Below, in pieces: positions 1 through 9,189 of a stretch of DNA of 64,000 nt (its first letter is position 1; every line of letters begins with the position of its first letter). A model generated the notes under the pieces. It ran no database searches. It was not told the DNA's origin and saw nothing but the letters and a program-made list of their open reading frames with translations. This DNA comes from Sphingorhabdus sp. (GTDB lineage: Bacteria > Pseudomonadota > Alphaproteobacteria > Sphingomonadales > Sphingomonadaceae): assembly GCA_028279555.1 (NCBI GenBank), contig JANQNO010000005.1:744001-808000 (forward strand), read 5' to 3'. Both the position numbers and the translations under genes were made by a program.

Positions 1-2
1 TA

Positions 3-434
3 CTGATCGCGCCCGGGGTTCCCGTGCTCGACCGGCTCGACGGATCGGCCACGAGTTTTTTGGGCGGCACGCCGCGCCACCGCATCGAATTATCGGGCGG
101 TGCATTTCACAAGGGCCTCGGCATGTTTCTTTCGGGGAATTATCGCAGCGCCACGCGCGCTGATGGCAGCGGCCTTCCGGGCAGCAGCGACCTCACTTTC
201 AGCGACCTTGCAACGATCAATCTGCGGACATTCATCAACCTTGAGCAGCGCGGAAAACTGGCCGAGAAGATTCCCTTCTTCAAGGGCAGCCGGATTGCCA
301 TTCGCATCGACAATCTGCTCGGTGATATTATCGATGTGCGCGATGAAAACGGCCTTGTTCCGCTCAGCTATCAGCCCGGTTTTCTGGACCCCCGAGGACG
401 TTTTATCGAAGTCAGCTTTCGCAAGCGCTTCTGA
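3..434 (+). CDS. TonB-dependent receptor-like outer membrane barrel, C-terminal part only
   Basis: The frame is open from the window edge, so the gene starts upstream and only about 143 codons are seen. The visible part alternates polar and hydrophobic residues as in transmembrane beta strands. It contains strand-like stretches such as FLSGNYRS and RIAIRIDNLLGD, and ends in FRKRF with a terminal phenylalanine, the usual signal for outer membrane barrel insertion. This fits the last strands of a TonB-dependent receptor, but the plug domain that would prove it lies outside the window. It converges on the JmjC-like gene with only two bases between the stops. Confidence 0.6.
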   Translation: MIAPGVPVLDRLDGSATSFLGGTPRHRIELSGGAFHKGLGMFLSGNYRSATRADGSGLPGSSDLTFSDLATINLRTFINLEQRGKLAEKIPFFKGSRIAIRIDNLLGDIIDVRDENGLVPLSYQPGFLDPRGRFIEVSFRKRF

Positions 435-436
435 CC

Positions 437-1282
437 TCAGCCGACAAGACCGGCCTTACGCATCGCCCGGTAGGCATAGGCCTTGCCGTTGTTGTTTGCA
501 GGAAAACGCCCCGGTGCCTTGGGTTGCAGACCCGCCTTGCGCAACAACCGGTTGAAGCCTCGCGCATCCGCTTCGGCAAAGCTCCAGTCGCTACGCCAGG
601 TGATGGACAGGGAGATGGACGATTCCGGCCCAACCTTCACATAATGCGGTGCCATCACCGGAACGAACAGCGCATCGCCGGGCGAGAGCGGCCATTCACT
701 GCCGCGCTTCGCAAATTCATCCCGCCACACCAGATTTCTGTGCCCGCCCGAATGATAGCCCTCATGCACTTCGTCGGGCGCAAAATATGGATCGCCAGCA
801 GGAAACTGCGTCATCACCTTGCTGCCTTTGAGCTGCATGAGGATATTGTGCTCTGGATCGAAATGATAAGGGGTGACCGCATCCGGCGATGACACGAAGA
901 TGAAGCCCTGCGGACGCAGCATGGCTCCCGTCTTTTCCTCGATATGCGGCTTCAGCTCGCCAAGCAGGCCGAGCAGCAGGTCGCGATACTGCGGCAGCTG
1001 TTCGATATTTTTCAGCACCGCCCAGCTGCCGCTTTCCTCGACCTGACGGATTGTATCGCCGATGGACAGGCCGGTTTGCCCAACATCTTCCGGCGCGATG
1101 CCGACCGGAAGGTCGCCGCGGTTATACTCGACCGACTCTTTCGGCAATTGCTCGCCAAGCTGCGCCAGCGCCTCGAGCGTGAGCAGCTCGTGACTGGCCA
1201 GTTGATGGCCCAGCCTGTGTGGTTGTTCGGGGTAATGTTCGGCAAATTTCTGCCGGTTCTCTGAATCGAAAATGACGGTCAT
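437..1282 (-). CDS. Cupin-like/JmjC-domain protein, putative Fe(II)/2-oxoglutarate oxygenase
   Basis: This is a 281-residue cytosolic protein. A double-stranded beta-helix core is suggested by the metal triad: an H-x-D pair (His140, Asp142, in PYHFDPEH) and a distal His213 in VPVMAPHYVKV, with a PGDALFVP strand before it. This is the JmjC/cupin_8 pattern of Fe(II)- and 2-oxoglutarate-dependent hydroxylases acting on proteins or small molecules; the substrate cannot be read from sequence. Its ATG overlaps the stop of the upstream GNAT-type gene by four bases (ATGA), so the two are almost certainly co-transcribed and translationally coupled. Confidence 0.7.
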   Translation of the reverse strand: MTVIFDSENRQKFAEHYPEQPHRLGHQLASHELLTLEALAQLGEQLPKESVEYNRGDLPVGIAPEDVGQTGLSIGDTIRQVEESGSWAVLKNIEQLPQYRDLLLGLLGELKPHIEEKTGAMLRPQGFIFVSSPDAVTPYHFDPEHNILMQLKGSKVMTQFPAGDPYFAPDEVHEGYHSGGHRNLVWRDEFAKRGSEWPLSPGDALFVPVMAPHYVKVGPESSISLSITWRSDWSFAEADARGFNRLLRKAGLQPKAPGRFPANNNGKAYAYRAMRKAGLVG

Positions 1283-2403
1283 GATCCTTGATCCTCGGAA
1301 AGTCTGTCTTGGGTGTTCCGGCGGCGCGCGCGCGCAAGTTCGGCCCCCAGATAGGCACCAAATATCTTGCGGCGGCCAGCACCACCGATGGCAATGCTAA
1401 ATCGTCCAATCCTGCGCCGGCCGCTCCATATACTGTCGATCATGGGGTGCCCCTGGGCAGCGCAGCTATCGCTCCATTCAACATTCTCTCGGCCCAGAAG
1501 CTCGAGATTCTCGATCTGCAGCAGCACGCCCGGCGAAAAGCGGAAATAGGCTTCGTCGAAGGTCGTCTTGAAGGAGAAGCTCCCTGGCGGCGTGACAAAG
1601 TTGGCCAGCATGGCCAGCGGTTTCCCGTCGAGCCTGAGGTCGAGCAGCTCAAGCCTTCCCCTCGCCGCAGCACCCTTTAGCGCATCAGCAAAAAGCCTGC
1701 GGGTTTCGGGGGCCGAATCCAGCGCCGAAGCCTGCGCGCCTTTCCAGCCGCTGCTTTCCAGCGCCAGAAACTCCTGCGTCCATGCATCGATCCCGATAGC
1801 ACCGTCGGAGCGGGTAAATGTCAAAGTGCCCAATTCGCCAAGCCGGCGTTTCTGGCGGCGAAGCTCCTTGCGTTTTTTGGAACGCATCGATTTTTCGCAA
1901 TACTCCTCTGGCGAGAGTTCCGATTGCAGAAAGGCGCGCTCCTCGGTTGAAACCATCGCAAAACGCCGCCGCTCCTGCTTTGCGCATTCTTCCAGCGCTT
2001 TTGCCAGAACGCCTTCACTCGGCATGCCATCAATGTGCAGAAACATCGCGCGCCCGGGATGCCTGTCGGATTCTTCGAGCAGTTGCTGCCAGAAATCTAA
2101 CTCATAACCGGAACGGACCAGCGGAGAGCCCAGAAAGATGTTCGGATGCAGCCAGTTTTGCGTGTGTGGCACTGGCCAGCGGCCATATAGAAACTCCGGC
2201 ATCAGCGGCAACACGCCAATCAGCAACTCCCCGGCATGGGCCGCAAAAATCCGTGTTTGCGGACCAAACTCGCGCAGCGATGGCAGCAGATACCAGCTCT
2301 CGTAAAACGGATTTGGTTCGCTGGCCTGCTGCGCCAACTCGTCCCAGGCGGCCACAAATTCTGCCCGTTCGATATCGCGAAGCCGAAGCATACCGTTGGG
2401 CAC
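1279..2403 (-). CDS. GNAT-fold acyltransferase of the BcsL/CelD (FemAB-like) type
   Basis: The protein resembles the GNAT_2/CelD family: an N-terminal half with EPNPFYESWYLLPSL, then a basic block (MRSKKRKELRRQKRRL) and a C-terminal half with TTFDEAYFRFSPGVLL, the segment that usually precedes the acyl-CoA site in this family. Members transfer acyl or aminoacyl groups in envelope polysaccharide or lipid pathways; the acceptor here is unknown. The start is uncertain. The frame is open up to a TTG at 2520, but GTG at 2403 has the best-placed ribosome site (GAGG, 8 bases upstream), and GTG at 2463 is another option. It is coupled by ATGA to the JmjC-like gene. Confidence 0.65.
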   Translation of the reverse strand: MPNGMLRLRDIERAEFVAAWDELAQQASEPNPFYESWYLLPSLREFGPQTRIFAAHAGELLIGVLPLMPEFLYGRWPVPHTQNWLHPNIFLGSPLVRSGYELDFWQQLLEESDRHPGRAMFLHIDGMPSEGVLAKALEECAKQERRRFAMVSTEERAFLQSELSPEEYCEKSMRSKKRKELRRQKRRLGELGTLTFTRSDGAIGIDAWTQEFLALESSGWKGAQASALDSAPETRRLFADALKGAAARGRLELLDLRLDGKPLAMLANFVTPPGSFSFKTTFDEAYFRFSPGVLLQIENLELLGRENVEWSDSCAAQGHPMIDSIWSGRRRIGRFSIAIGGAGRRKIFGAYLGAELARARRRNTQDRLSEDQGS

Positions 2404-2571
2404 AGCGGTAACCTCGCCTGAAACCGGCGACAGGCTACTGGTAAACTCGGCTGTGCTTGCCACTTTGCAGTCTTTGCCTCTCGAGCTGGCGGAAATTTCC
2501 GCATTTGCAGGTAACAGCAAGAGGCAAAGATATTGCTAACGCGCCGAAAATCGCAGCGCGGCGGACAAATG

Positions 2572-2600
2572 AAAAGGCCCGGACAACGCTTGCCCGGGCC
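2572..2600 (-). terminator. Rho-independent terminator of hppA
   Basis: On the minus strand a GGCCCGG/CCGGGCC stem with a roughly 11-base loop is followed by TTTT. It lies 25-50 bases after the hppA stop and suits termination of the his-nusB-thiL-hppA direction of transcription. Confidence 0.7.
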
Positions 2601-2624
2601 TTCGGAAGTTTGTTTTTCCTCCGA

Positions 2625-4793
2625 TCAGGTAGCGCCGTGCGCCAGCGCCGCCAGCAGAAGCAACGCCACGATATTGGTGATCTTGATCATCGGATTCACG
2701 GCGGGGCCGGCAGTATCCTTGTAGGGATCGCCTACCGTATCGCCCGTCACGGCTGCCTTGTGGGCTTCGCTGCCCTTGCCGCCATGATTGCCGTCTTCGA
2801 TATATTTCTTCGCATTGTCCCATGCGCCGCCACCAGCGGTCATGGAAAGCGCCACAAAGAGGCCGCCGACGATAACGCCGAGAAGCAGCGCACCAAGAGC
2901 GGCAAAACCGCTCGCAGGCGTATCGACCCAGCTGATTACGAAGAACACCACAATCGGCGCGAGCACCGGCAGCAGCGACGGCACGATCATTTCCTTGATC
3001 GCCGCCTTGGTGACGAGATCGACCGTACGAGCATAGTTCGGGCGACTGGTGCCCTTCATGATGCCAGGATCCTTTTCGAACTGGTCACGCACATCGACCA
3101 CCACGTCACCAGCCGCGCGGCCCACCGCGGTCATGCCCATCGCACCGAACAGGTACGGGAGCAGTGCGCCGAGCAGCAGTCCGACGATCACATAAGGGTT
3201 CTCGAGGCTGAAATCGACGTCTGCCTTGCCATCAACCAAGGCCAGGCCAAGCTTATCGGCATAAGCATTGAGGTCAGCGGTGTAAGCAGAGAACAGGACG
3301 AGCGCTGCAAGACCAGCCGAACCGATGGCGTAGCCCTTGGTTACAGCCTTCGTGGTGTTGCCAACGGCATCGAGCAGGTCGGTCTTGTCGCGCACACTCT
3401 CATCCAGGCCCGACATCTCGGCGATACCGCCAGCATTGTCGGTGACAGGACCATAGGCGTCAAGCGCCACGACCATGCCTGCAAGTGCCAACATCGCGGT
3501 TGCGCCGTAAGCGAGACCGATAAGTCCAGCGAGCTGATACGCACCGATGATCGCCGCAATGATGACGATGGTCGGCAGAGCGGTCGACTCAAGGCTGATG
3601 GCAAGACCCTGGATCACGTTGGTGCCGTGGCCCGTTTCCGAAGCCTTGGCGATGGAGCGCACCGGACGGAAATTCGTGCCGGTGTAGTATTCTGTGATCC
3701 AGATAATGATGCCCGTCAGGGCGAGACCGATCAGCGAACAATAAAACAGGTCACGCCCGTGAAACTCAATCCCGCTCGGACCGGTAGCGATCGGCTTGCT
3801 CATATCGAAACCCTGGGTGCCGAGCGCATACTGCGTAGCAAACCAGATCAGCGGCACAGCCAGAACAGCTGTGACGATAAAGCCTTTATACATCGCGCCC
3901 ATGACATTGGTGCCTTTGCCCAAACGAACAAAGTAGGTGCCAATAATAGACGTGAGGATACACGCGCCGCCTATCAGCAGCGGAAGCGACATCAAGGGCA
4001 TCAACAAGCCAGCTTCAGCCAGTTTCTCGCTGAAGAGTAGGGCTGTCAAAACCATAGTCGCACCGACGGTAACGACATAGGTTTCGAACAGGTCAGCGGC
4101 CATGCCGGCGCAGTCGCCCACATTGTCGCCCACATTGTCGGCGATGGTGGCGGGGTTACGCGGATCGTCTTCCGGGATGCTGGCTTCGACCTTACCAACA
4201 AGATCGGCACCGACGTCAGCAGCCTTGGTGAAGATACCCCCACCCAGACGCGCAAAGATGGAAATCAGCGACGCACCAAAGGCAAGGCCGACAAGGCCGT
4301 TGATGATCTCACGCTTCTGTTCTTCGTTGCCCAGGCTAAGCTCCATCGGGCCAACCAGCACATAATAGAACACTGCAATTGCAAGCAGCGCAAGACCAGC
4401 CACCAGGAGGCCAGTGATGGCACCGGCACGGAATGCAATGGTCAGGCCTTGCTGCAAACCGGCCTCGGCGGCCGCAGCGGTTCGCACATTCGAGCGCACG
4501 GAAATATTCATACCGATATATCCGGCAACACCAGAAAGGACCGCGCCAATCACAAAACCGACTGCCGGAATCATTCCGAGAAACACCCCGACGATAACCG
4601 CCGCAACTACGCCAACTATTCCGATGGTGGTATATTGGCGGTTCAGATAGGCCTGCGCGCCTTCCTGAATCGCACCGGCGATTTCCTGCATTTTTTCATT
4701 GCCTGCCGATGCTCCAAGCACCTGACGGCTGGTAAATGCACCATATATTACAGCGATTACGCCGCAAATGATGGCAATAACTGTCAATGACAT
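2625..4793 (-). CDS. hppA: Membrane-bound proton-pumping pyrophosphatase, K+-independent type
   Basis: This inner membrane protein couples pyrophosphate hydrolysis to H+ export. At 722 residues with about 16 hydrophobic segments it is full length. The substrate-binding signature [11 protein letters not shown] lies at residues 193-203 and the acidic DNVGDNVGD block at 219-227. In [15 protein letters not shown], Lys482 and Thr485 occupy the positions that are Ala and Gly in K+-dependent enzymes, which marks the K+-independent H+-pumping class (established for this family). The ATG has AAGGGG eight to ten bases upstream. It is the last gene of a same-strand run after thiL, with a 124-base gap, and is followed by a strong terminator. 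Confidence 0.96.
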   Translation of the reverse strand: MSLTVIAIICGVIAVIYGAFTSRQVLGASAGNEKMQEIAGAIQEGAQAYLNRQYTTIGIVGVVAAVIVGVFLGMIPAVGFVIGAVLSGVAGYIGMNISVRSNVRTAAAAEAGLQQGLTIAFRAGAITGLLVAGLALLAIAVFYYVLVGPMELSLGNEEQKREIINGLVGLAFGASLISIFARLGGGIFTKAADVGADLVGKVEASIPEDDPRNPATIADNVGDNVGDCAGMAADLFETYVVTVGATMVLTALLFSEKLAEAGLLMPLMSLPLLIGGACILTSIIGTYFVRLGKGTNVMGAMYKGFIVTAVLAVPLIWFATQYALGTQGFDMSKPIATGPSGIEFHGRDLFYCSLIGLALTGIIIWITEYYTGTNFRPVRSIAKASETGHGTNVIQGLAISLESTALPTIVIIAAIIGAYQLAGLIGLAYGATAMLALAGMVVALDAYGPVTDNAGGIAEMSGLDESVRDKTDLLDAVGNTTKAVTKGYAIGSAGLAALVLFSAYTADLNAYADKLGLALVDGKADVDFSLENPYVIVGLLLGALLPYLFGAMGMTAVGRAAGDVVVDVRDQFEKDPGIMKGTSRPNYARTVDLVTKAAIKEMIVPSLLPVLAPIVVFFVISWVDTPASGFAALGALLLGVIVGGLFVALSMTAGGGAWDNAKKYIEDGNHGGKGSEAHKAAVTGDTVGDPYKDTAGPAVNPMIKITNIVALLLLAALAHGAT

Positions 4794-4917
4794 GCGTTGC
4801 CCCTTCCCCTAGGTTTAGGCTGTGTTTTGTGTTTAACGCGCCCGCTGGACCGCAGGCAGTTGCGCGCCCCTATAGGGCGGGTTGGCCCGCTCTGGCAAGA
4901 CTCAAAAATGGCGGAGT

Positions 4918-5844
4918 TCAGCTATGTTGGTAGCCAAGGATTTCCGGCAGTGCGAGCGCGTAGCCCCCGTCATGGATAGAGAGCCCCTCACCTTCTGCAA
5001 ATTGCCCTACCATCGATGCCGCAACCGGCAATCGCGTCTTTTCTCGAATGGCAAAAAGAAGCTGGTAATCGTCGCCCCAACTGGCGGCTTCGATGCGGCT
5101 AGTCCTGTTATCCCCTGCGAATTGCATATATGCGCCGGAAAGCGGTATGCGCGAAATGTCGATGTCGACTTTCAGCCCGCTCGCCGCGGCCATTCGCTTT
5201 GCATCGAGAAGAAGTCCATCGGATATGTCCATCATCGCATGCACGGCAGGCACAAGCGCCTTGCCCTCTGCGAGCAGAGGGGTTGGCCGCGTATAGGCAG
5301 CGAGCAGCGCGTCGGGCGGCGTTTTACCTCCATTTGCAAGCTCAAAGCCGGCACGCGCATCTCCCACATTTCCTGTGACACAAAGACAATCGCCCGGCTT
5401 TGCCCCTGATCGCGGCGGCACCGGCTTATGCGTCGCCCTGCCAAAAACCGTAAGACCAAGGCTGCGGGCGTTGTCCTTTGGGAGCGACACTGTATCGCCG
5501 CCCAGAAGCGGCACGTCATATTCATTGAGAACCGCTTTCAGCCCAACGGCAAACCGCCTGTCCCAGTCAGCATTGCTGAGCTGAAACCCCAGCAAAACGC
5601 CCAGCGGCTCGGCTCCTTTCGCTGCCAGATCGGACAAGTTTACGGCTGCGAGCTTCCAGGCAAAATCCTCCGGCGCGGTATCGGGCAGAACATGCACACC
5701 TTCGATCAGGCTGTCATGCGTAATAACAAGCGTTTCGCTACCCACTTCCAGAACCGCACAATCATCCTGCAAACCGCGCGCTGCGGGGTGCGTGGCAAAA
5801 CTGCGCAGATAATCGATAAATTGGGATTCGGTGGTCAATTCCAA
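4918..5844 (-). CDS. thiL: Thiamine-monophosphate kinase
   Basis: ThiL phosphorylates thiamine monophosphate to thiamine pyrophosphate with ATP. The 308-residue protein has the PurM-like fold and its Mg/ATP ligands: DDCA (27-30), HDSLIEGVH (43-51), NLSDLAAKGA (69-78), GGDTVSLP near 116 and a C-terminal WGDDYQLLF block. The order thiL-after-nusB on the same strand is typical of alphaproteobacteria. A 74-bp palindromic repeat occupies the space between nusB and thiL, starting four bases upstream of the thiL ATG, which may affect translation or transcript ends. Confidence 0.95.
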   Translation of the reverse strand: MELTTESQFIDYLRSFATHPAARGLQDDCAVLEVGSETLVITHDSLIEGVHVLPDTAPEDFAWKLAAVNLSDLAAKGAEPLGVLLGFQLSNADWDRRFAVGLKAVLNEYDVPLLGGDTVSLPKDNARSLGLTVFGRATHKPVPPRSGAKPGDCLCVTGNVGDARAGFELANGGKTPPDALLAAYTRPTPLLAEGKALVPAVHAMMDISDGLLLDAKRMAAASGLKVDIDISRIPLSGAYMQFAGDNRTSRIEAASWGDDYQLLFAIREKTRLPVAASMVGQFAEGEGLSIHDGGYALALPEILGYQHS

Positions 5845-5848
5845 CTAA

Positions 5849-5922
5849 TGTCACCCCCGACTTGATCGGGGGCCCATGACCTGACGGGTAGACCATGGAT
5901 CCCCGCTTTCGCGGGGATGACA
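5849..5922. repeat. 74-bp bipartite palindromic repeat, copy 1 (between nusB and thiL)
   Basis: Bounded by TGTCA and TGACA, it contains two different hairpins: CCCCCGA-CTTGA-TCGGGGG at 5853-5872 and ATCCCCGC-TTTC-GCGGGGAT at 5899-5918. An inverted copy of exactly the same length lies at 6428-6501. It is of the intergenic repeat (REP-like) kind common in proteobacteria. Confidence 0.85.
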
Positions 5923-5944
5923 TTATTGTTCAGGAGCAACAGCC

Positions 5945-6406
5945 TCAAGCCCGCCTCTCCTTTGCCACCGCATCGAGCAAGCCATTGACGAATTTGGCCT
6001 CGCGCTCGTCGAAAAAGGCATGCGCAACATCGACATATTCATCGATCACCGTCGCTGTCGGCACATCCGGGCGCGCGATCAGCTCATAAACGCCAGCGCG
6101 CAACACTTGCCGCATCGTAATATCGAGCCGGTCCAGCTGCCATTTCTCATTGAGATTGGCCTCGATGATCGCGTTGATCTCATCGCGGCGCGCGTTCACG
6201 CCCTTTACCAGGTCATCGAAAAACTCGCCATCGGCTTCGGCATATTGCACATCCTCGATTTGCGCACCGAGCCTGTGATCGTGGAACTCCTTGAGCAAGC
6301 GCGCCTCGCTGATATCCTCCATGCCCAGTTGATACAGTGCCTGCACGGCAGCGAGCCGGGCAGCAGAGCGCGACTGTGCGCGTTTATTGATCTTTGTCTT
6401 GGTCAT
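5945..6406 (-). CDS. nusB: Transcription antitermination factor NusB
   Basis: NusB pairs with NusE (S10) on boxA RNA to protect rRNA transcripts from termination. The chosen start (MTKTKINKRAQ) gives 153 residues with the all-helical NusB features: SARLAAVQALYQLGM at the N-terminus, WQLDRLDITMRQVLRAGVYEL in the middle and a C-terminal DEYVDVAHAFF helix with KFVNGLLDAV. The frame extends nine codons upstream to an ATG at 6433, but that codon lies inside a palindromic repeat and is an unlikely start. The gene sits between inverted copies of the same repeat. Confidence 0.93.
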   Translation of the reverse strand: MTKTKINKRAQSRSAARLAAVQALYQLGMEDISEARLLKEFHDHRLGAQIEDVQYAEADGEFFDDLVKGVNARRDEINAIIEANLNEKWQLDRLDITMRQVLRAGVYELIARPDVPTATVIDEYVDVAHAFFDEREAKFVNGLLDAVAKERRA

Positions 6407-6427
6407 AGGATGCTTCGTTAACCCAAT

Positions 6428-6501
6428 TGTCATCCCCGCGAAAGCGGGGATCCATGGACTAGCGGTTGGGCCATGGACCCCCGATCAAGTCGGGGGTGAC
6501 A
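6428..6501. repeat. 74-bp bipartite palindromic repeat, copy 2 (between hisD and nusB), inverted
   Basis: It has the same two hairpins as copy 1 in the opposite order and orientation, the same TGTCA/TGACA ends and the same 74-bp length. It ends one base from the hisD stop codon and reaches to within 21 bases of the likely nusB start. Confidence 0.85.
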
Positions 6502-6502
6502 T

Positions 6503-7801
6503 TCAATACTTCCCCAATCTCTTCCTCACACTCAGCGCGTGCGCAGGCAAGCCTTCGGCATCGGCTAGCGTTGCGGCAGCCGGCCCAAGCCGGGACATCG
6601 CCTTTTCGTCAAGCGCAATGAAGCTGGTGCGCTTCATGAAATCGAGCACCGAAAGACCGGATGAAAAGCGCGCGCGCCTTCCTGTTGGCAGCACATGGTT
6701 CGGCCCGGCGAGATAATCGCCCATAGCCTCGGGCGTGTAGCGGCCGAGAAAAACCGATCCGGCATGTTTCACCAGCGCGAAAAGCCGCTCGGCACGCGCC
6801 TCGTCGACCGCCAATTCCAGATGTTCCGCCGCGAGCCGGTTGGCCAATGGCACTGCCGCCTCCAGCGTTTCGGTCACGATAATCGCGCCATGTGCTTCCC
6901 AGGCTGCCCTCGCGGTTTCCTGCGTTTCCAGACCGTCAAGCGCAGCCTCAACCGCATCGGCAACCGTATCGGCAAAAACCGCGTCGTCGGCAAACAGGAT
7001 CGACTGGCTGGTGGGGTCATGCTCCGACTGGCTGAGCAGGTCGGCAGCGATCCAGTCTGCATTATTCTGCGAATCGGCGATCACCACGATTTCCGATGGC
7101 CCGGCGACCATGTCGATACCCACCACGCCGTAAAGCTGCCGCTTGGCCTCCGCGACCCAGGCGTTACCGGGCCCGGCAATGACGTCGACCGGCGCTATAG
7201 TTTCTGTGCCATAGGCGAGCGCGGCAATCGCCTGAGCGCCGCCGATACGCCAGATTTCACCGATACCCGCAATATGCGCCGCGGCCAGGACGGTATCGTT
7301 AAGCACACCCTTGGGCGTGGGTGTCACCATAACGATGCGTTCCACCCCTGCCACTTTCGCAGGGAGCGCATTCATCAGCAGCGACGAGGGATAGGCAGCG
7401 CGCCCGCCGGGCACATATATGCCTGCGGCATCGACTGCATTCCAACGCGCGCCAAGGCGGACATTCTCCTCGTCCCGGTAGTCTCGGTTTTTGGGCAGCT
7501 GCGCGGCATGATAGTCCGCGATGCGCCTGGCCGCGAGTTCCAGCGCATCGCGCAACTCGGGATTAAGCGCCTTATAGGCCGCCTCGCATTGCTCGGCTGA
7601 AATCTGCCAGCCCTCGCTATTCAGATCGAACCCATCGAGTTTGCGCGTATAGTCGGCAAGCGCCGTATCGCCATCCGCCTTCAAGCGCGCCAAAATCGCG
7701 GCGACATCTGTGTCAACGTCGACATCGCTTTCGCGCCGCGCATTCACCAGCACATCGAATGCCGCTTCGAAACCGGGATCGGACGTATCAAGCCGGAGCA
7801 T
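6503..7801 (-). CDS. hisD: Histidinol dehydrogenase
   Basis: HisD carries out the last two steps of histidine synthesis, oxidising L-histidinol to L-histidine with two NAD+. The protein (432 residues from the ATG at 7801) has the expected VAGPSEIVVIAD region, LLSQSEHDP with a zinc ligand, AAEHLEL with the catalytic glutamate-histidine, and a C-terminal YLAGPNHVLPTG followed by LSVLDFMKR. The ATG overlaps the hisG stop by one base (TGATG). The frame also has a TTG codon immediately before this ATG, which is not needed. The stop lies next to an intergenic palindromic repeat. Confidence 0.96.
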   Translation of the reverse strand: MLRLDTSDPGFEAAFDVLVNARRESDVDVDTDVAAILARLKADGDTALADYTRKLDGFDLNSEGWQISAEQCEAAYKALNPELRDALELAARRIADYHAAQLPKNRDYRDEENVRLGARWNAVDAAGIYVPGGRAAYPSSLLMNALPAKVAGVERIVMVTPTPKGVLNDTVLAAAHIAGIGEIWRIGGAQAIAALAYGTETIAPVDVIAGPGNAWVAEAKRQLYGVVGIDMVAGPSEIVVIADSQNNADWIAADLLSQSEHDPTSQSILFADDAVFADTVADAVEAALDGLETQETARAAWEAHGAIIVTETLEAAVPLANRLAAEHLELAVDEARAERLFALVKHAGSVFLGRYTPEAMGDYLAGPNHVLPTGRRARFSSGLSVLDFMKRTSFIALDEKAMSRLGPAAATLADAEGLPAHALSVRKRLGKY

Positions 7802-8448
7802 CAACCGGCCACCTGATCACGGAATTTCTGCACAAGGCCGGGCAATAATCCGCTATTCAATTTATAGGCGACGCGATTGACGATCAGTCTTGCAGAAACG
7901 TCAAGAATGACCTCGCTTTCGACAAGGTTGTTCGCTTTCAGCGTACCGCCCGATTCGACCAGGTCGACAATCCGGCGCGAGAGCCCAAGCGCCGGTGCCA
8001 GCTCCATCGCACCATTCAGCTTCACACATTCGGCCTGTATACCCTGCCGCTCATAATATCGCCGAGTGAGCCCGGGATATTTGGTCGCAACGCGGACATG
8101 ACCGCCTTCCGCATCGTGCAATTCTTCTCCTTTGGGAACGGCCACCGACAGGCGGCAACGCCCGAAGCCCAGATCGACCGGCGCATAAAGCTCCGAATAG
8201 TCGAATTCCTCGATCACATCGCTGCCGACAATGCCGATATGCGCTGCGCCATGCGCCACAAAGGTCGCAACATCGAATGCGCGTACCCGGATGAGGCCGA
8301 CATCCGGGTTGTTGGTCGCAAATTTAAGCGCGCGATTGCCCTCGTCGAAAAAGCTCGCCTCCGGCTCGATACCCACCCGCTTCATCAGCGGCAGTGCATC
8401 CTCCAATATGCGCCCCTTGGGCACAGCGAAGATTATTCTGTCGGCCAT
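7801..8448 (-). CDS. hisG: ATP phosphoribosyltransferase, short form (HisG-S)
   Basis: HisG joins ATP and PRPP in the first step of histidine synthesis. At 215 residues it is the short form, which lacks the C-terminal regulatory domain and in known systems needs the HisZ subunit for activity and feedback control. Visible are [11 protein letters not shown] at the start, [27 protein letters not shown] and the PRPP loop in [14 protein letters not shown]. No hisZ is present in the window, so it must be elsewhere. hisG leads the run hisG-hisD-nusB-thiL-hppA. Confidence 0.95.
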   Translation of the reverse strand: MADRIIFAVPKGRILEDALPLMKRVGIEPEASFFDEGNRALKFATNNPDVGLIRVRAFDVATFVAHGAAHIGIVGSDVIEEFDYSELYAPVDLGFGRCRLSVAVPKGEELHDAEGGHVRVATKYPGLTRRYYERQGIQAECVKLNGAMELAPALGLSRRIVDLVESGGTLKANNLVESEVILDVSARLIVNRVAYKLNSGLLPGLVQKFRDQVAG

Positions 8449-8509
8449 GGCCCGCGGGCTTTAGGGCGCAGGGCCGTAAAGGGCAACTGGTGAGTTACCA
8501 CAAACCGTA

Positions 8510-8567
8510 GTGCTGAGCTTGTCGAAGCACGCTTATCCGGTTAGTCGCCCTTCGACAGGCTCAGGGC
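8510..8567. repeat. REPIN-like pair of inverted 21-bp palindromes upstream of rsmD
   Basis: Two copies of a 21-base unit sharing CTGAGC[T/C]TGTCGAAG lie in inverted orientation (8510-8530 and 8547-8567), 16 bases apart. Each has its own 5-bp closing stem (GTGCT/AGCAC and GCCCT/AGGGC). It fills the spacer between the divergent hisG and rsmD genes. Confidence 0.75.
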
Positions 8568-8608
8568 TTGCGGTATGATTAAAGCAGGCAAAGAAAGAAC
8601 TGATTTCG

Positions 8609-9172
8609 ATGCGCATTATTTCAGGCACATGGCGTTCGCGCAAGCTTGCAGCGCCCGGGGGCGACAATACCCGTCCGACGGGGGACCGCACGCGCGAGGC
8701 GCTGTTTTCCATGCTAACCAGCCGTCTGGGTAGCTTCGAGGGGCTGCGCGTGCTTGACCTGTTTGCAGGTTCGGGCGCACTTGGGCTGGAGGCGCTGTCG
8801 CGCGGCGCTACGCACGCGACCTTCGTGGAGCAGGACCGGGCGGCGCTGGAGGCGCTCGATACCAATGTCGCGGCGCTTGATGCCGCCACAAAGTCGGATA
8901 TCCAGCGCGGTTCGGTGCTTGGCCTTGGCCCTGTCAGCCGGCCTTATGACCTCATCCTGATGGACCCACCCTATGGCACCGGCGCAGGCGAGGTCGCGCT
9001 CGACAAGCTTGCCCGCCTCGGCTGGATCGCGCCATCGGCATTGGTCTCGGTCGAAACCGGCCGGCGCGAAGAGATCGATGTCAAGGGCTTCGAAACCGAT
9101 ACCGTCCGCGATATCGGCAAGGCGCGGATTACGCTGCTAAGGCCCCTTGCAGAGCAGCCATCCGTTCCCTAA
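8609..9172 (+). CDS. rsmD: 16S rRNA (guanine(966)-N2)-methyltransferase
   Basis: RsmD methylates N2 of G966 in helix 31 of 16S rRNA using SAM. The 187-residue Rossmann methyltransferase starts with MRIISGTWRSRKL, the usual RsmD opening, followed by RPTGDRTREALFS, motif I DLFAGSGALGLEAL (50-63) and the catalytic DPPYG (119-123). It diverges from hisG across a repeat-filled spacer and is followed by the helicase gene after a second repeat block. Confidence 0.93.
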   Translation: MRIISGTWRSRKLAAPGGDNTRPTGDRTREALFSMLTSRLGSFEGLRVLDLFAGSGALGLEALSRGATHATFVEQDRAALEALDTNVAALDAATKSDIQRGSVLGLGPVSRPYDLILMDPPYGTGAGEVALDKLARLGWIAPSALVSVETGRREEIDVKGFETDTVRDIGKARITLLRPLAEQPSVP

Positions 9173-9189
9173 CCGTTCTCGCCTTACAT

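Noticed and set aside
2457..4040. 527-codon plus-strand frame
   Set aside because: It is antisense to hppA, has no domain or ribosome site and reflects codon bias of the real gene.
6695..7600. 301-codon plus-strand frame over hisD
   Set aside because: Shadow of hisD with no start signal or domain.
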